In this document: positions 11,963 through 35,386 of the stretch, piece after piece
How positions within the stretch are numbered: position 1 is the stretch's first letter
How the letters are laid out: the number at the start of each line of letters is the position of its first letter
Assembly (NCBI GenBank): GCA_032173965.1
Contig: JAVUNC010000004.1
Location: forward strand, 310,001-374,000
Origin: Sitta carolinensis
Lineage: Eukaryota > Chordata > Aves > Passeriformes > Sittidae
Reading direction: 5' to 3'
DNA length: 64,000 bases
Made by a program: the position numbers and the translations under genes
Notes under the pieces: model-generated
The model's input: the letters and a program-made list of their open reading frames with translations, nothing else
Told to the model about the DNA's origin: nothing
The model's database searches: none

Positions 11963-14900
11963 CTAGGGCTCCTCGGAGTCGTAGAGCAGAGCGGCGCTGA
12001 AGACGGTGAGGGGCTCGTCGGGCGCGTGGGCCAAGCGCCCCGACACCAGGTCCACGCAGAGCGTCTCGCCGGCCGCCAGCGGCAGCAGGAGGCTGAACAC
12101 GCCCAGAGCACCGGGGCTGGGGGTCTGCGCCGCCACCGGCCCCTTCTCCAGCCCCTCGGGCTGGAACCCCGCCGAGTCCAGGCGGGCGATGCCGTGGCCG
12201 GAGCGGGACAGGACGGCCTCCAGCGCTTCGCCCCGGTGCCCCGTCAGCACGGCGCTCACCAGGTACCGCCCGGGCACCGGCGCCGTGAACGTGCCTGCCA
12301 CAGGAACCGGGCATCAGGGACGGAGGGGCCATCCCGGGACAGGCACGGCACCATCCGAGAACCCCTGGCCCCATCACACAAGGCATCATGCAGCCCCGCC
12401 GACCCCACAGCCCCTACTGCAACATCCATCGCCCCCAAAACACCCGACAGCCCCCAGAGCATCCCCATGGCGCCGCGGGCTCTCACCTGTCTCGGGATCG
12501 TAGGCGCCGCCGTCGTTGAGCAGCACCTGGTCGAAGGGGACGGTGCCCGGCTCCGTGCGCTGGGTGCTCAGGGCAGCCGAGAAAGCCACGCGGGGCACGG
12601 AACCCGGCTCGCCGACCTCGCCTGGGCACGGCGGCAGGATGTGGCACCCCCGTGCCGCCTTCCCTCACCCCCTTAACTCTCTGCCACCCTGGTGCCCTCC
12701 GCAGCCCAGCAGCCCCGGGCCCCCGAGCCCAGCAGCCGCACCCCACGACCCCTCCGTACCCAGCCCTGCAGTGTCCGAGCCCCTCCCCATGTCCCCCCCC
12801 ATCCCCCTGTGCCTCCCCACGCCAACCCCGACAGCTCCCATGCAAGCCCCCAGTCCGCAGCCCCTCGCAGCTCCCCCATGCTCCCCAGCCCTACCTCTCT
12901 CTCCGGGCAGCCCTGCAAGAAAGATGAGGAGGGGCTGCTGCAGGACCAGCCTGGGGCAGGACCCCCGGGGATGGGGTCCAGCCACGCCTGCACGGTCAGG
13001 GCACATGGGGGGGCTGAGCCTTACCGGGGGGGCCCATGGGACCCTGCTCTCCATCCTTGCCAGGGGGCCCAGCGGGGCCAGGAGGGCCCGTCTCTCCCAT
13101 GGGGCCAGCAGGTCCAGGGGGGCCAGGGGGGCCTGGAGGGAGGAGAGCGTTAGAGCCACCTTGATGGCCACAGCTGGTGCCCCCACGCGTGATGTCGCCT
13201 TGTCCCCACACATTGCAGCCCCACAGCCTCCTGTGGTCCTGTGCCCCCACACCACAGCATCACCCAGCCAAGCCCCTGCCTCCCCACACCCTGCTGACCC
13301 CGTGTCCCCACATCCCCGTGTCCCCACACCTCCACCACCGTGCCCACAGCCCCATGTGCCCACAGACCCCGTCCCCCCGCAGCCCCCACATGCCCCCAGT
13401 CCCTTACCCCCCCAGCTGTCCGTACCCCTGCAGCCCCCTGCAATGCCCCCCGTACCGTGTCGCTCCCGCTGTGCCAGGCGCTGCAGTTCCCCGCGCAGGT
13501 GCCCAGGCTGGCGTTGAGGGCGCCGAGCCGGGGCGGCAGCTCCAGCGCCTTGTCCAGCAGGGCAGCCTGGGTTCGGGCCGTGGCGTTCAGGTCCCGCACG
13601 GCGCCCCACAGCCCGGCAACGTGCCGGCTCAGCCCCTCGCGGACGCCCCGCAGCCCCCCGGCCACCGCCTCCAGCTGCTCGCAGACCCCCTCCAGCTTGG
13701 CCACGCGTGGCTCCAGCCCTGCCGGGCAGCCCCCGGCCCGCGCCAGCTCCCGGGCCAGCGCCTCCAGCCGCTCCTCGCTCTCTGCGTGTCGCGCCGCCGC
13801 CGCCGCCGCCGCCTGGTCCAGTTCGGCCACCACGCGGTCGGTGAGGGCGCTCAGCTGGCGCTGCCGGGCGTCCTGCTCCTCCAGCGCGTCCTGCAGCCCC
13901 TCCACCGTGGCATTGAGCCCGCTCAGGGCCACCAGCGCCGCTGTCAGCTCCCCCCGCAGCACCCGCAGCTCCGAGGCTGACGTGCCCCCAAAGATGCCGA
14001 ACCCCTCCAGCGGCGCATCCAGATCCTCTGGCTCCGAGGGGCCCGGCGGGAGCTGCTCCGGCTCCCGGGGGGGCAGCGAGGCGCAGGGCCGGGAGCAGGG
14101 CTCGCTGCCCAGGTCCCCCAGAGCCGCCTCCAGCCGCCCTGTCCGGTTGCGGAGCTGCTCCAGCTCCTCGGCCAGCGCCTCCCCCCGCGCACTCAGCAGC
14201 CCGCCCAGGGTCCCGGCCAGCCCGTCCTCCCAGAGCCCTTCGGTGTCCTCTGGCTGCCGGAGGTGGGGGCCGAGCCCCCCGTCCTGCCCCGGGCACGGGG
14301 GGCCGCAGCGGGCCAGCAGCCCCTCGAGCTGGTCCAGGCGGGCGCCGCGCTGCGCCCCGCTCGCCGCCAGCCCCTCCACCGCCCGGCTGAGGTTGGCCAG
14401 GCGCCCCGGCAGCCCACCCGGCCGCCCCTCGGGCTCGAAGGGCCACGGGCCGGCGCGCGAAGCGTTCAGCCGCCCCTCCAGCTCAGCCAGCCGCCGCGCC
14501 AGCACCAGTCCCTGCCCCGGCACCGCTGCCGGCACCGGCAGCCCCTCCAGCCGCCGCTCGAGCTCGGCCAGGCGGCGGAGCAGGTCCGGGGACGGGGGAG
14601 CCGCCGGGGCGGGGGCCAGGCGGCTGCTCAGGCTGCTGATGTGCCGCTGCACCGACTCCACCGCATCCTTGTTGCGCTGGTCCACCGAGCTCACCAGCTT
14701 CTCCAGCGCCCGCATACGCTCCCGGTCCTCGGCCGCCTGCCGCCGCAGCCCCTCGGTGCCGGTCGTGCAGGCGGCGCACATCTCCTGCAGCCGCTGCTCC
14801 AGCTCGTACAGCGCTGCCGTCCCCGGCGCCCCCGGGCCGTCCCGGCCGCCCTCGGGGCGGCGCAGGCGGGTCTCCAGCTCCTCCAGGCGCCGCTGAAGGT

Positions 14901-17900
14901 GGCTCAGCGCCTCCCGCACTTCGGCGGGGGCGGCCGCGTCAGCCGGCTGCTCGCCCCCGGGCTGCCCTTCCACCGCCGACCGGGGCGGCTCCTGCCCGGC
15001 CCGCAGCTCCTCCACCTGCTCGCTCAGCCGCCGCACCTGCTCCTCCAGCCGTCGCACCTTCTCCGTGTCTCCGCCGCCTGCCATGCACCGCCAGGGTCAG
15101 GGACACGGCCTCAACACGATCCGCCACCGGCGCGTTCCCCAGCACCGCATCCCCAGCACTACCTTCGCCCCCCAGGCCACTGAGGGGGTTGCCGAAGCCA
15201 GAGAGTGTGGGGCGGCCGGGCCGGGGCTGGGGCCGGCCGGTGGGCTGGGGGGCTGCTGGGGAAGGCCCCTCGCTGCAGTCCGGACCCGAGTACCCCTGGC
15301 AGCAGCGCCAGGCCAGCTCCGACACCGTTCGCTGGGACACCTTGTAGCGGGGCCGTAGGAAGCTGCGGTACCTGCAGGCGGAGGGGACGGGGGTCGGGGG
15401 ACGTCAGGAGGGGCGTGGGGCCGCCCCAGAGAACCAAAGCCAGCACAGGCTGCAGCTTGCCCCAGCAGCGCTGAACGGCCGGCGGCTGGGGGGCTGCCCC
15501 TGCCCAGCCCGGTCACCCCAACACCGGCCTCAACCCGGCACTGGGCCAGCGAGCTGCGGGGTGCCCCAGGGTTTTGGCTGCACGTGATGGGGGGACAGTG
15601 GCCGGTCACCCTCCGGCACCACTTGAGGTTAGTGACTCTTGCGCAAAAGTAAACATGACCCCGGTGCGGGTAAACAGCGGCGGCGGCGGCGCGGCCGCGG
15701 CTCGCCCTGGCTCTGTGCTGGCTCCCCCCGAACGCCCCGAACCCCTCCAGAGCCTCACTCACGCCAGGACGCGGGGGCACTGGAGCTGCCCCCAGGGGCA
15801 GGGCTGATAGTCCGGCTTGATGAAGCTCTCGACGCCATCCTCCACCACACAGCTCACGCTGCGTGTCACCACGTAGGCACACCAGTTCCTGCCGGAGGGA
15901 AGGGCTCAGGGCACGCACCCGGAATGCGCGGGCACCCGGGGGCATCGCCCCCGCACGCACCAGGCACTGTGCTGCTCTGGGCCGGGCACGGCACACGCTG
16001 GGCGTCATCTGGGCACACAACACGTCCTGGCATACACGAGGCATCATTCCGGCACAGAGCAGCCACCGGCGCTGCCCTAGCATGGACCTAGCATCGTCCC
16101 AGCACACAGCAAGCTCTGTCACAGCACGCACCATGCACAGCATCCCGTCACACACCAGGAATTGTCCTGGCTTAGAGCAGGCACCAGGCATCATCCCGGC
16201 AGAGACACAGCAACAGCCCTCGCCCCAGGCCTTCCCTGACACACAGCCGGGCACAGTCCGCATCCCCCTGCACACCCCGGCCCCTCTGGCCACACCCCGG
16301 ATCCCCCGGCGCGCTCCTGTGCTTGCCCAACCAGCCCCACCGGTAGCACCGTCACGGCCCAATGCGGCGGGTTAATGGGCCGGATCTCGCCCCACCGCAG
16401 CCTCCCGGCCATGCCTGGCGACCCTGCAGAAAGGGCTGCAGCCCCCAGCCGTGCGGCTGCCCCGGGAGCCCTGCAGGGATGGGGCTCTGCCCGGAGTAGG
16501 GCGACCACACCCCAGGCTGTGCATCCTGCGCTGCCCGGCCCAGGGAAGGGCACCCTGCACGCTGCCCCATCCCTGCCCCCGTGTTCCCTGCCCGCTGTGC
16601 GCCGCTGGCGCGGGAGCAGCTGTGCCAGCCGCACTCCGGGTCCCCAGCCCAGCGCCGCAGGCTGTGGGGTCCCGGCCCCCCCGCCTGGGACTCCGGGCTG
16701 GCCCCGTTGCCGGGACCCCGCCGCAGCCTTATATGGTCCGGACGCGGAGCCCGGGCCCCGCTCGGGCCCCCAGCCCACCGAGCAGCCCCCCGGGGAGCGG
16801 CCCCCAGCCCTGGGTCCCCGCCGCGGGGCCCCGGTGCGGCGGCCGGTTCCCGTCAGCGCGGCTGGTTCCCCTCAGGCCCCGGCTGGATTCCAGCTCCTCC
16901 CCGGGGGCCGCCGGGAATTCCTGCGCCGACTGACGGCCCCCCTCGTCTCCCCCCCATCCCAGCCCTGCACCCGCGAGGCCCTGGGACCCCCGGGCTGCCC
17001 TGGGGTCCCACCGCCCCGCAGCGGGGCTGTCCCCATCGCAGGCGTGGGAAGGGACCGCGGTTCCCCTGAAAGGGCGGGGGACGTGGGGACACCCCCCGTG
17101 CCCCCCGAGCCGCGGGGATGGAGCGCTGCACACCCCGACCCGTGGGGAGCCCCCGCCGAGCCCCCAAAGCCGCAGGAAGAGGCTCCACCGTGTCCATGCC
17201 CCACGGCGGCGCCGGAGCCGCCCCTCCCCAGGGACCCCACGCTGCGGCCAGGTCCTGCCATCCCCCCGGGGCCACCGTGGGGCCGGGGCAGCCCCAGCCC
17301 TGCGGCCGCGCTGCTGCGGCGCTGATGTGTCCGCGGTGAATTCGTTGTGACCCCAATCCAGCGTGGGGCCGCCCGCATTGCCTGGCCCCACGGGCACGGG
17401 CTGCCCCACGCTGCCCACGGCACGGGGCGGGACGGGGATGGGGAGAGGGCAGCCCCGGGCCCCTCTGCCCCAGCGCTGACCCACGCGCGGATGAAGGACC
17501 GGCCCGGAATCCGCGGCCCCGCTGCACCGGCGGCCCCCGACCCTCCACGTGCGCCCACTGCCCACCCGTCCCGGGCCCGGGGGTGACGAACCCCGCTCGG
17601 GGACCCCCCCCGCCCCTCCCGCCGCCCCCCGGGCTGGACGTGGCACGTGCCGGTGCCTGCCCGGTGCCGGGGCTCCCGTGGCACCGGGGTGGGGGCTGCA
17701 GCCCGTGTCCCCGCTGTGGCCGGGGTCGCCCCGGTGCGTTCCCGGTGCTCTTGGCTCCTACCTGTGCCGGCTGGCGGCCCGGGCACCGCTGTGGGCCGCG
17801 GCCGGGCCGGGGGCGAGCGGGGCGGCCCCGCCGGTGTAGAGGCTATACCGGGGGGGAAAGTTGGCGGCCAGGGCCTGTGCGGCCAGAAGGCACGGCCAGA

Positions 17901-17913
17901 GCCAGGGTGCCAT
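11963..17913 (-). CDS. EMILIN1: Elastin microfibril interface-located protein 1, extracellular matrix glycoprotein
   Basis: Coding exons on the minus strand: 17762-17913, 15763-15888, 15163-15371, 13456-15077, (linker exon not resolved), 13025-13132, 12895-12912, 12487-12621, 11963-12294. Exon 1 gives a signal peptide starting [16 protein letters not shown]. Exons 2-3 give the EMI domain ([30 protein letters not shown]). The 1.6 kb exon is Leu/Glu/Arg-rich coiled coil, including DGFxxFGG-like and [10 protein letters not shown] segments. A short Gly-X-Y stalk follows, partly on an 18-nt exon, then a gC1q domain ending LLYDSEEP. The gC1q loop keeps PEGLE, whose Glu is the integrin alpha4beta1 contact in human EMILIN1. 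Phases agree except between 13456 and 13132, where one small exon of 3n+1 nt must be missing from my model. At about 900 residues it is shorter than human (about 1,016). The protein trimerises in elastic matrix and restrains TGF-beta processing. Confidence 0.95.
15889..17761 (-). other. EMILIN1 intron 1
   Basis: Largest EMILIN1 intron, 1.9 kb, between the signal-peptide exon and the first EMI exon. It has a GCACA/CATC-rich degenerate repeat around 15,950-16,220 and is otherwise unique GC-rich DNA. Long open frames here are compositional and have no recognisable protein. Confidence 0.6.
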
Positions 17914-18884
17914 GCTGGGCTGGGGCGGCTCCGCTCGGCTCGGTCAGCCTGGTCCTGCGCGGCTCAGGACCGCATGTGGTGTCCCGTCGCGGCTCCGCGG
18001 CTCTGGGCGGCTCGGCACGGCTCGGCTCGGCTCTGCCCTCCCCCCGGCCGGCCCTCGGCCAGCCCCTCGCCACCAGAGCCGCCCCGCCGCCGCTGCCCGC
18101 CGGCGGGGTCCCCGGGGCCCCCCGCTTCCTGCCCGCCGCGGCCCCCGCCCCAGCCGCGCCGGGCACCGCGGCCCCCGCCGGCCCCGCCGCCGCCACATCT
18201 GCTCCTCGTTAGGCCGGGCCGGGGCTGGGGCAGCCAGAGAGGCCGGGCAGGGGGCCAGGGCGCGGGCGGCCAGCGAGGCTACGGCTGCGGCACCGGCACG
18301 CCACGGCCACCGGCACCCCGGCACCGGCTCGGCACGGGGATCTCCGGCCGCCGGTGCCCTCGCTCCTCACCCCCACACTGGGCACGGCAGCGGCAGGTCC
18401 CGGCGCCGGCACCGCATCCAGCAGTGCCACGTCCCTGCGCGCCCGTCCGCCCGTGCCAGGTGACCGCGGTGCCGGCACCGAGCCCGGCGCTGCCCCGCGG
18501 CCCCGGCACCGCGCTGGGGACACTGCGGGGCACGGGCACGCCAGCGGTCACAGCCCGGGCCGCCGTGGCCCTGAGCCCACGGGGATGCCATGGCTTCCCC
18601 GCACCGCGCGGTGACGTCACGACCTCGCGGTGACATCACGCCTTGGCCACGGCCCCACGGTGACGTCAGGGCGCGGGAACCCCCCGCCCGCGGGGAGCCG
18701 CGAGCGTGGGTTAAGCACAAACAGCTGCCGGCAGCTGGAGCGTGGGGGAAGGGGGATGCGGGGGAGGGAAACACCGGGCAGGGGGACGCGGAGCTGAGGG
18801 GCCCGGGGCTGGGCTTGGCCAGGTCCCAGCCGTGGCTGTTCCCAGGCGGGGATGGTGTCACCTCCTCTGGGCTCACAGAGGCTG

Positions 18885-19425
18885 CGGGGGGGATGATAGG
18901 GGCCATGGGGGGCTGCGGGGGGGATGATGGGGGCCATGGGGGGCTGCGGGGGGGATGATGGGGGCCATGGGGGGGCTGATGGGGGACATGGGGAGCTGCG
19001 GGGGAGATGATGGGGGCCATGGGGGGCTGCGGGGGAGATGATGGGGGCCATGGGGGGCTGCGGAGGGGATGATGGGGGCCATGGGGGGCTGCGGGGGGGA
19101 TGATAGGGGCCATGGGGGGCTGCGGGAGGATGATGGGGGACATGGGGGGGCTGATGGGGGCCATGGGGGGCTGCGGGAGGATGATGGGGGCCATGGGGAG
19201 CTGCGGGGGGGATGATGGGGGCCATGGGGGGCTGTGGAGGGGATGATGGGGGCCATGGGGAGCTGCGGGGGGGATGATGGGGGCCATGGGGGGCTGCGGA
19301 GGGGATGATGGGGGCCATGGGGGGGCTGATGGGGGCCATGGGGGGCTGCGGAGGGGATGATGGGGGCCATGGGGGGCTGCGGGGGAGATGATGGGGGCCA
19401 TGGGGGGCTGCGGGGGAGCGTGGCT
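18885..19425. repeat. About 31-bp G-rich minisatellite between EMILIN1 and OST4
   Basis: About 17 units of GGGGGCTGCGGGGG plus GATGATGGGGGCCATG, with units also expanded as GGGGGGCTGATGGGGGCCATG. It lies upstream of EMILIN1 (minus) and about 500 bp upstream of the OST4 promoter. The region 17,914-18,880 is CpG-rich 5' flank of EMILIN1 with no other gene seen. Confidence 0.95.
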
Positions 19426-19844
19426 TTGCCGTGTCCCAGGGGCTCCAGAGCGGGCTGGCCGAGCTTGGGGAACAGTGCGGAGCACAGGGCTGGGGGCAGG
19501 ACTCCAGGGGGACTCGCTGCTGGAACCCCTCCACTGGAGACCATCAATACATCCCAAAACACCCCAGCGCGTCCCAGCGCACTCCAGTACGCTCCCGCTC
19601 AGCGCACCCCAGCACTTCCCAGTACGCCCCAGTCCGTCTCGGCAAAGCCCAGTGTAGCTGTCCCGCTACAGCCCTGCGGCGTGGCCCGCTGTCATCAGCT
19701 ATAATGAGCTGTCACTGCGCTCATTAGCGCTAATTAGCGGCGGCCGCGCGGCCCCGCCCCGCCCTCGCGCCGCGCCTTGTATGGCGAACGAGCCGCGGGC
19801 GGCCGCCAGGGGGCGTTCCCGGGGCGGGGCAGACACGCCCATCT

Positions 19845-20879
<1,035 letters not shown>

Positions 20880-21084
20880 GGCGGCCCCGGTGCGGCCCCG
20901 CTCCGCGATGCCGCCCGCGCCCGCGAGGCGCCGGGCCGAGCTTCTTGCAACCCCGCTTTAACAGAAACACGATGACACTCGACAAAACCGTGTGACGTCT
21001 TAAGGTCTCGGCGGGCCCGGCGCCTCCTCCGGGCCCGCGGGGAGGAGCGGGGCTGGGCGGGAGCGCGGCAGGGCCGGCGGGGGC

Positions 21085-32580
<11,496 letters not shown>

Positions 32581-32629
32581 GGCCCGGCAGGGCCGGGCCC
32601 GGCATCGCCCCGGCACGGCCGGCACGGGC

Positions 32630-32715
32630 CGCCCGGCAACAGCAACGCGCGCCGCCATTGGCTGCCGCCTCCCAGCATCGCGCCCGCCCATTGGCTGGCG
32701 CCCCGGCAACGGCCG
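32630..32715 (-). promoter_or_regulatory. AGBL5 promoter: paired CCAAT boxes and CGGCAAC half-sites
   Basis: Upstream of the AGBL5 ATG (32,580) there are two CCAAT boxes on the minus strand (CCATTGG at about 32,655 and 32,688, 33 bp apart) and two CCCGGCAAC sequences (about 32,632 and 32,702) resembling RFX half-sites. CCAAT pairs about 30 bp apart are typical NF-Y promoters. No TATA is visible. Confidence 0.5.
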
Positions 32716-32884
32716 CAGCGGCACAGCGGCCGCCGCTCCGCTCGACCACGCCCCTCCCCGGGGGCGCGCAGACCACGCCCCCTCAGTGAACTGACCACGC
32801 CCCACCACCATGGCCACGCCCCTCGCTGGGCTCCGCGACCCCAGAGCGGACCGGACACCGGGGCCGGACACTGGGCCGGACACC

Positions 32885-34412
32885 GGTGGGACCGGACTAG
32901 AGTGACCGGACACCGGGGGGAACCGGACACTGAGGAGTGACCGGACACCGGGGGGAAGGACACTGAGGAGTGACCGGACACCGGGGGGAACGGACACTGA
33001 GGAGTGACCGGACACCGGGGGGAACCGGACACTGAGGAGTGACCGGACACCGGGGGGAACCGGACACTGAGGAGTGACCGGACACCGGGGGAACCGGACA
33101 CTGAGGAGTGACCGGACACCGGGGGGAACCGGACACTGAGGAGTGACCGGACACCGGGGGGAACGGACACTGAGGAGTGACCGGACACCGGGGGGAACCG
33201 GACACTGAGGAGTGACCGGACACCGGGGGGAACCGGACACTGAGGAGTGACCGGACACCGGGGGGAACCGGACACTGAGGATGGACCGGACACCGGGGGG
33301 AACCGGACACTGAGGAGTGACCGGACACCGGGGGGAACCGGACACTGAGGAGTGACCGGACACCGGGGGGAACCGGACACTGAGGAGTGACCGGACACCG
33401 GGGGGAACCGGACACTGAGGAGTGACCGGACACCGGGGGGAACCGGACACTGAGGAGTGACCGGACACCGGGGGAACCGGACACTGAGGAGTGACCGGAC
33501 ACCGGGGGGAACCGGACACTGAGGAGTGACCGGACACCGGGGGGAACCGGACACTGAGGAGTGACCGGACACCGGGGGGAACCGGACACTGAGGAGTGAC
33601 CGGACACCGGGGGGAACCGGACACTGAGGAGTGACCGGACACCGGGGGGAACCGGACACTGAGGAGTGACCGGACACCGGGGGGAACCGGACACTGAGGA
33701 GTGACCGGACCGGGGAGTAGGAGACGGACACCGGGGGGAACCGGACACTGAGGAGTGACCGGACACCGGGGGGAACCGGACACTGAGGAGTGACCGGACA
33801 CCGGGGGGAACCGGACACTGAGGATGTGACCGGACACCCGGGGGGAACCGGACACTGAGGAGTGACCGGACACCGGGGGGAACCGGACACTGAGGAGTGA
33901 CCGGACACCGGGGGGAACCGGACACTGAGGAGTGACCGGACACCGGGGGGAACCGGACACTGAGGAGTGACCGGACACCGGGGGGAACCGGACACTGAGG
34001 AGTGACCGGACACCGGGGGGAATGGACACTGAGGAGTGACCGGACACCGGGGGGAACCGGACACTGAGGAGTGACCGGACACCGGGGGGAACCGGACACT
34101 GAGGAGTGACCGGACACCGGGGGGAATGGACACTGAGGAGTGACCGGACACCGGGGGGGAATGGACACTGAGGAGTGACCGGACACCGGGGGGGAATGGA
34201 CACTGAGGAGTGACCGGACACCGGGGGGAACCGGACACTGAGGAGTGACCGGACACCGGGGGGAACCGGACACTGAGGAGTGACCGGACACCGGGGGGGA
34301 ATGGACACTGAGGAGTGACCGGACACCGGGGGGAATGGACACTGAGGAGTGACCGGACACCGGGGGGAATGGACACTGAAGAGTGACCGGACACCGGGGG
34401 GGAATGGACAGG
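32885..34412. repeat. 35-bp satellite, about 43 copies, upstream of AGBL5
   Basis: Unit: GTGACCGGACACCGGGGGGA plus ACCGGACACTGAGGA. Copies are nearly identical; variants are GGAATGGACACTGAGGA at the distal end and a few 1-bp indels, with one disrupted unit at about 33,705-33,735. Long open frames rich in Ser, Pro and Val are artefacts. Confidence 0.97.
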
Positions 34413-34529
34413 GATGTACACGGACACGGAGCACAGGTGTGCACAGAGGCACAGACACCTGTACACACCCACACGCAGGTGAGCACAGAGGTGTGCACAG
34501 GTAACCCTATACAGAGACCTGTAAGAACA

Positions 34530-34805
34530 CAGCCACACCCACACGGGTGCCACACCCACACGGGTGCCACACCCACACGGGTGCCACACCCACACGGGTG
34601 CCACACCCACACGGGTGCCACACCCACACGGGTGCCACACCCACACGGGTGCCACACCCACACGGGTGCCACACCCACACGGGTGCCACACCCACACGGG
34701 TGCCACACCCACACGGGTGCCACACCCACACGGGTGCCACACCCACACGGGTGCCACACCCACACGGGTGCCACACCCACACGGGTGCCACACCCACACG
34801 GGCAG
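34530..34805. repeat. 17-bp GGGTGCCACACCCACAC minisatellite
   Basis: About 16 perfect head-to-tail copies. It sits 120 bp beyond the 35-bp satellite, separated by a CACAGGTGTGCACAG-rich segment. 34,806-35,386 is unique 3' flank and 3' UTR of TMEM214. Confidence 0.97.
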
Positions 34806-35386
34806 AGGTGGGGCGAACCCGACACCGCCCCACTCCACACGAACCCCACCCCGGGCCCACCTGTGGGCACCAGCAGCTCCTCGGATTCCTTTAAACTGCC
34901 CCAGCCGAGGCATTGCCCTCCCGTTGTGGGTGGGAATGGGCAGGGAATTGGGGTGCAGGGGGGTCTGGACAGTCCCTCCCCCCCACCATGCACAGCCGTC
35001 TTCAATAAGGAAGAAATATAAAGCATATGGAACAATTATAAGGAAAAAATAATAAAATAAATCAGTTCATTCACAGGTGGGAAGGGGTGGGAAGGTGAGG
35101 GGCTCCAGGTGTCCACCCCGATCCTGTAAGCAGGCAAAACACAAGGGGATGGGGATCACCCACCCAGGGACAGCAGGGCAGGGAAAGCCAAAGCGGTCAC
35201 AGGGTGTGGAAAAACCTGGCTGTGTGTCTCCCCAGCCCCAAGAAAATAAACCTCCCCAAAAGCCCCACTTTGACCCAAAGTTCCTGTGGGCATTGACCTC
35301 AACACCTCTGTCCCGTGTCCTGCTGCACTCTGGATTCTCCTCGGCAGCTACAACACTGGGAGGCAGCGTGACCCCCAGAGAGCAGC

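Noticed and set aside
13150..15183. Plus-strand frames of 250-520 codons opposite EMILIN1
   Set aside because: Shadows of the GC-rich coiled-coil exon; no domain or splice structure.
34530..34805. Telomere-like repeat
   Set aside because: The unit GGGTGCCACACCCACAC is 17 bp and contains no TTAGGG.
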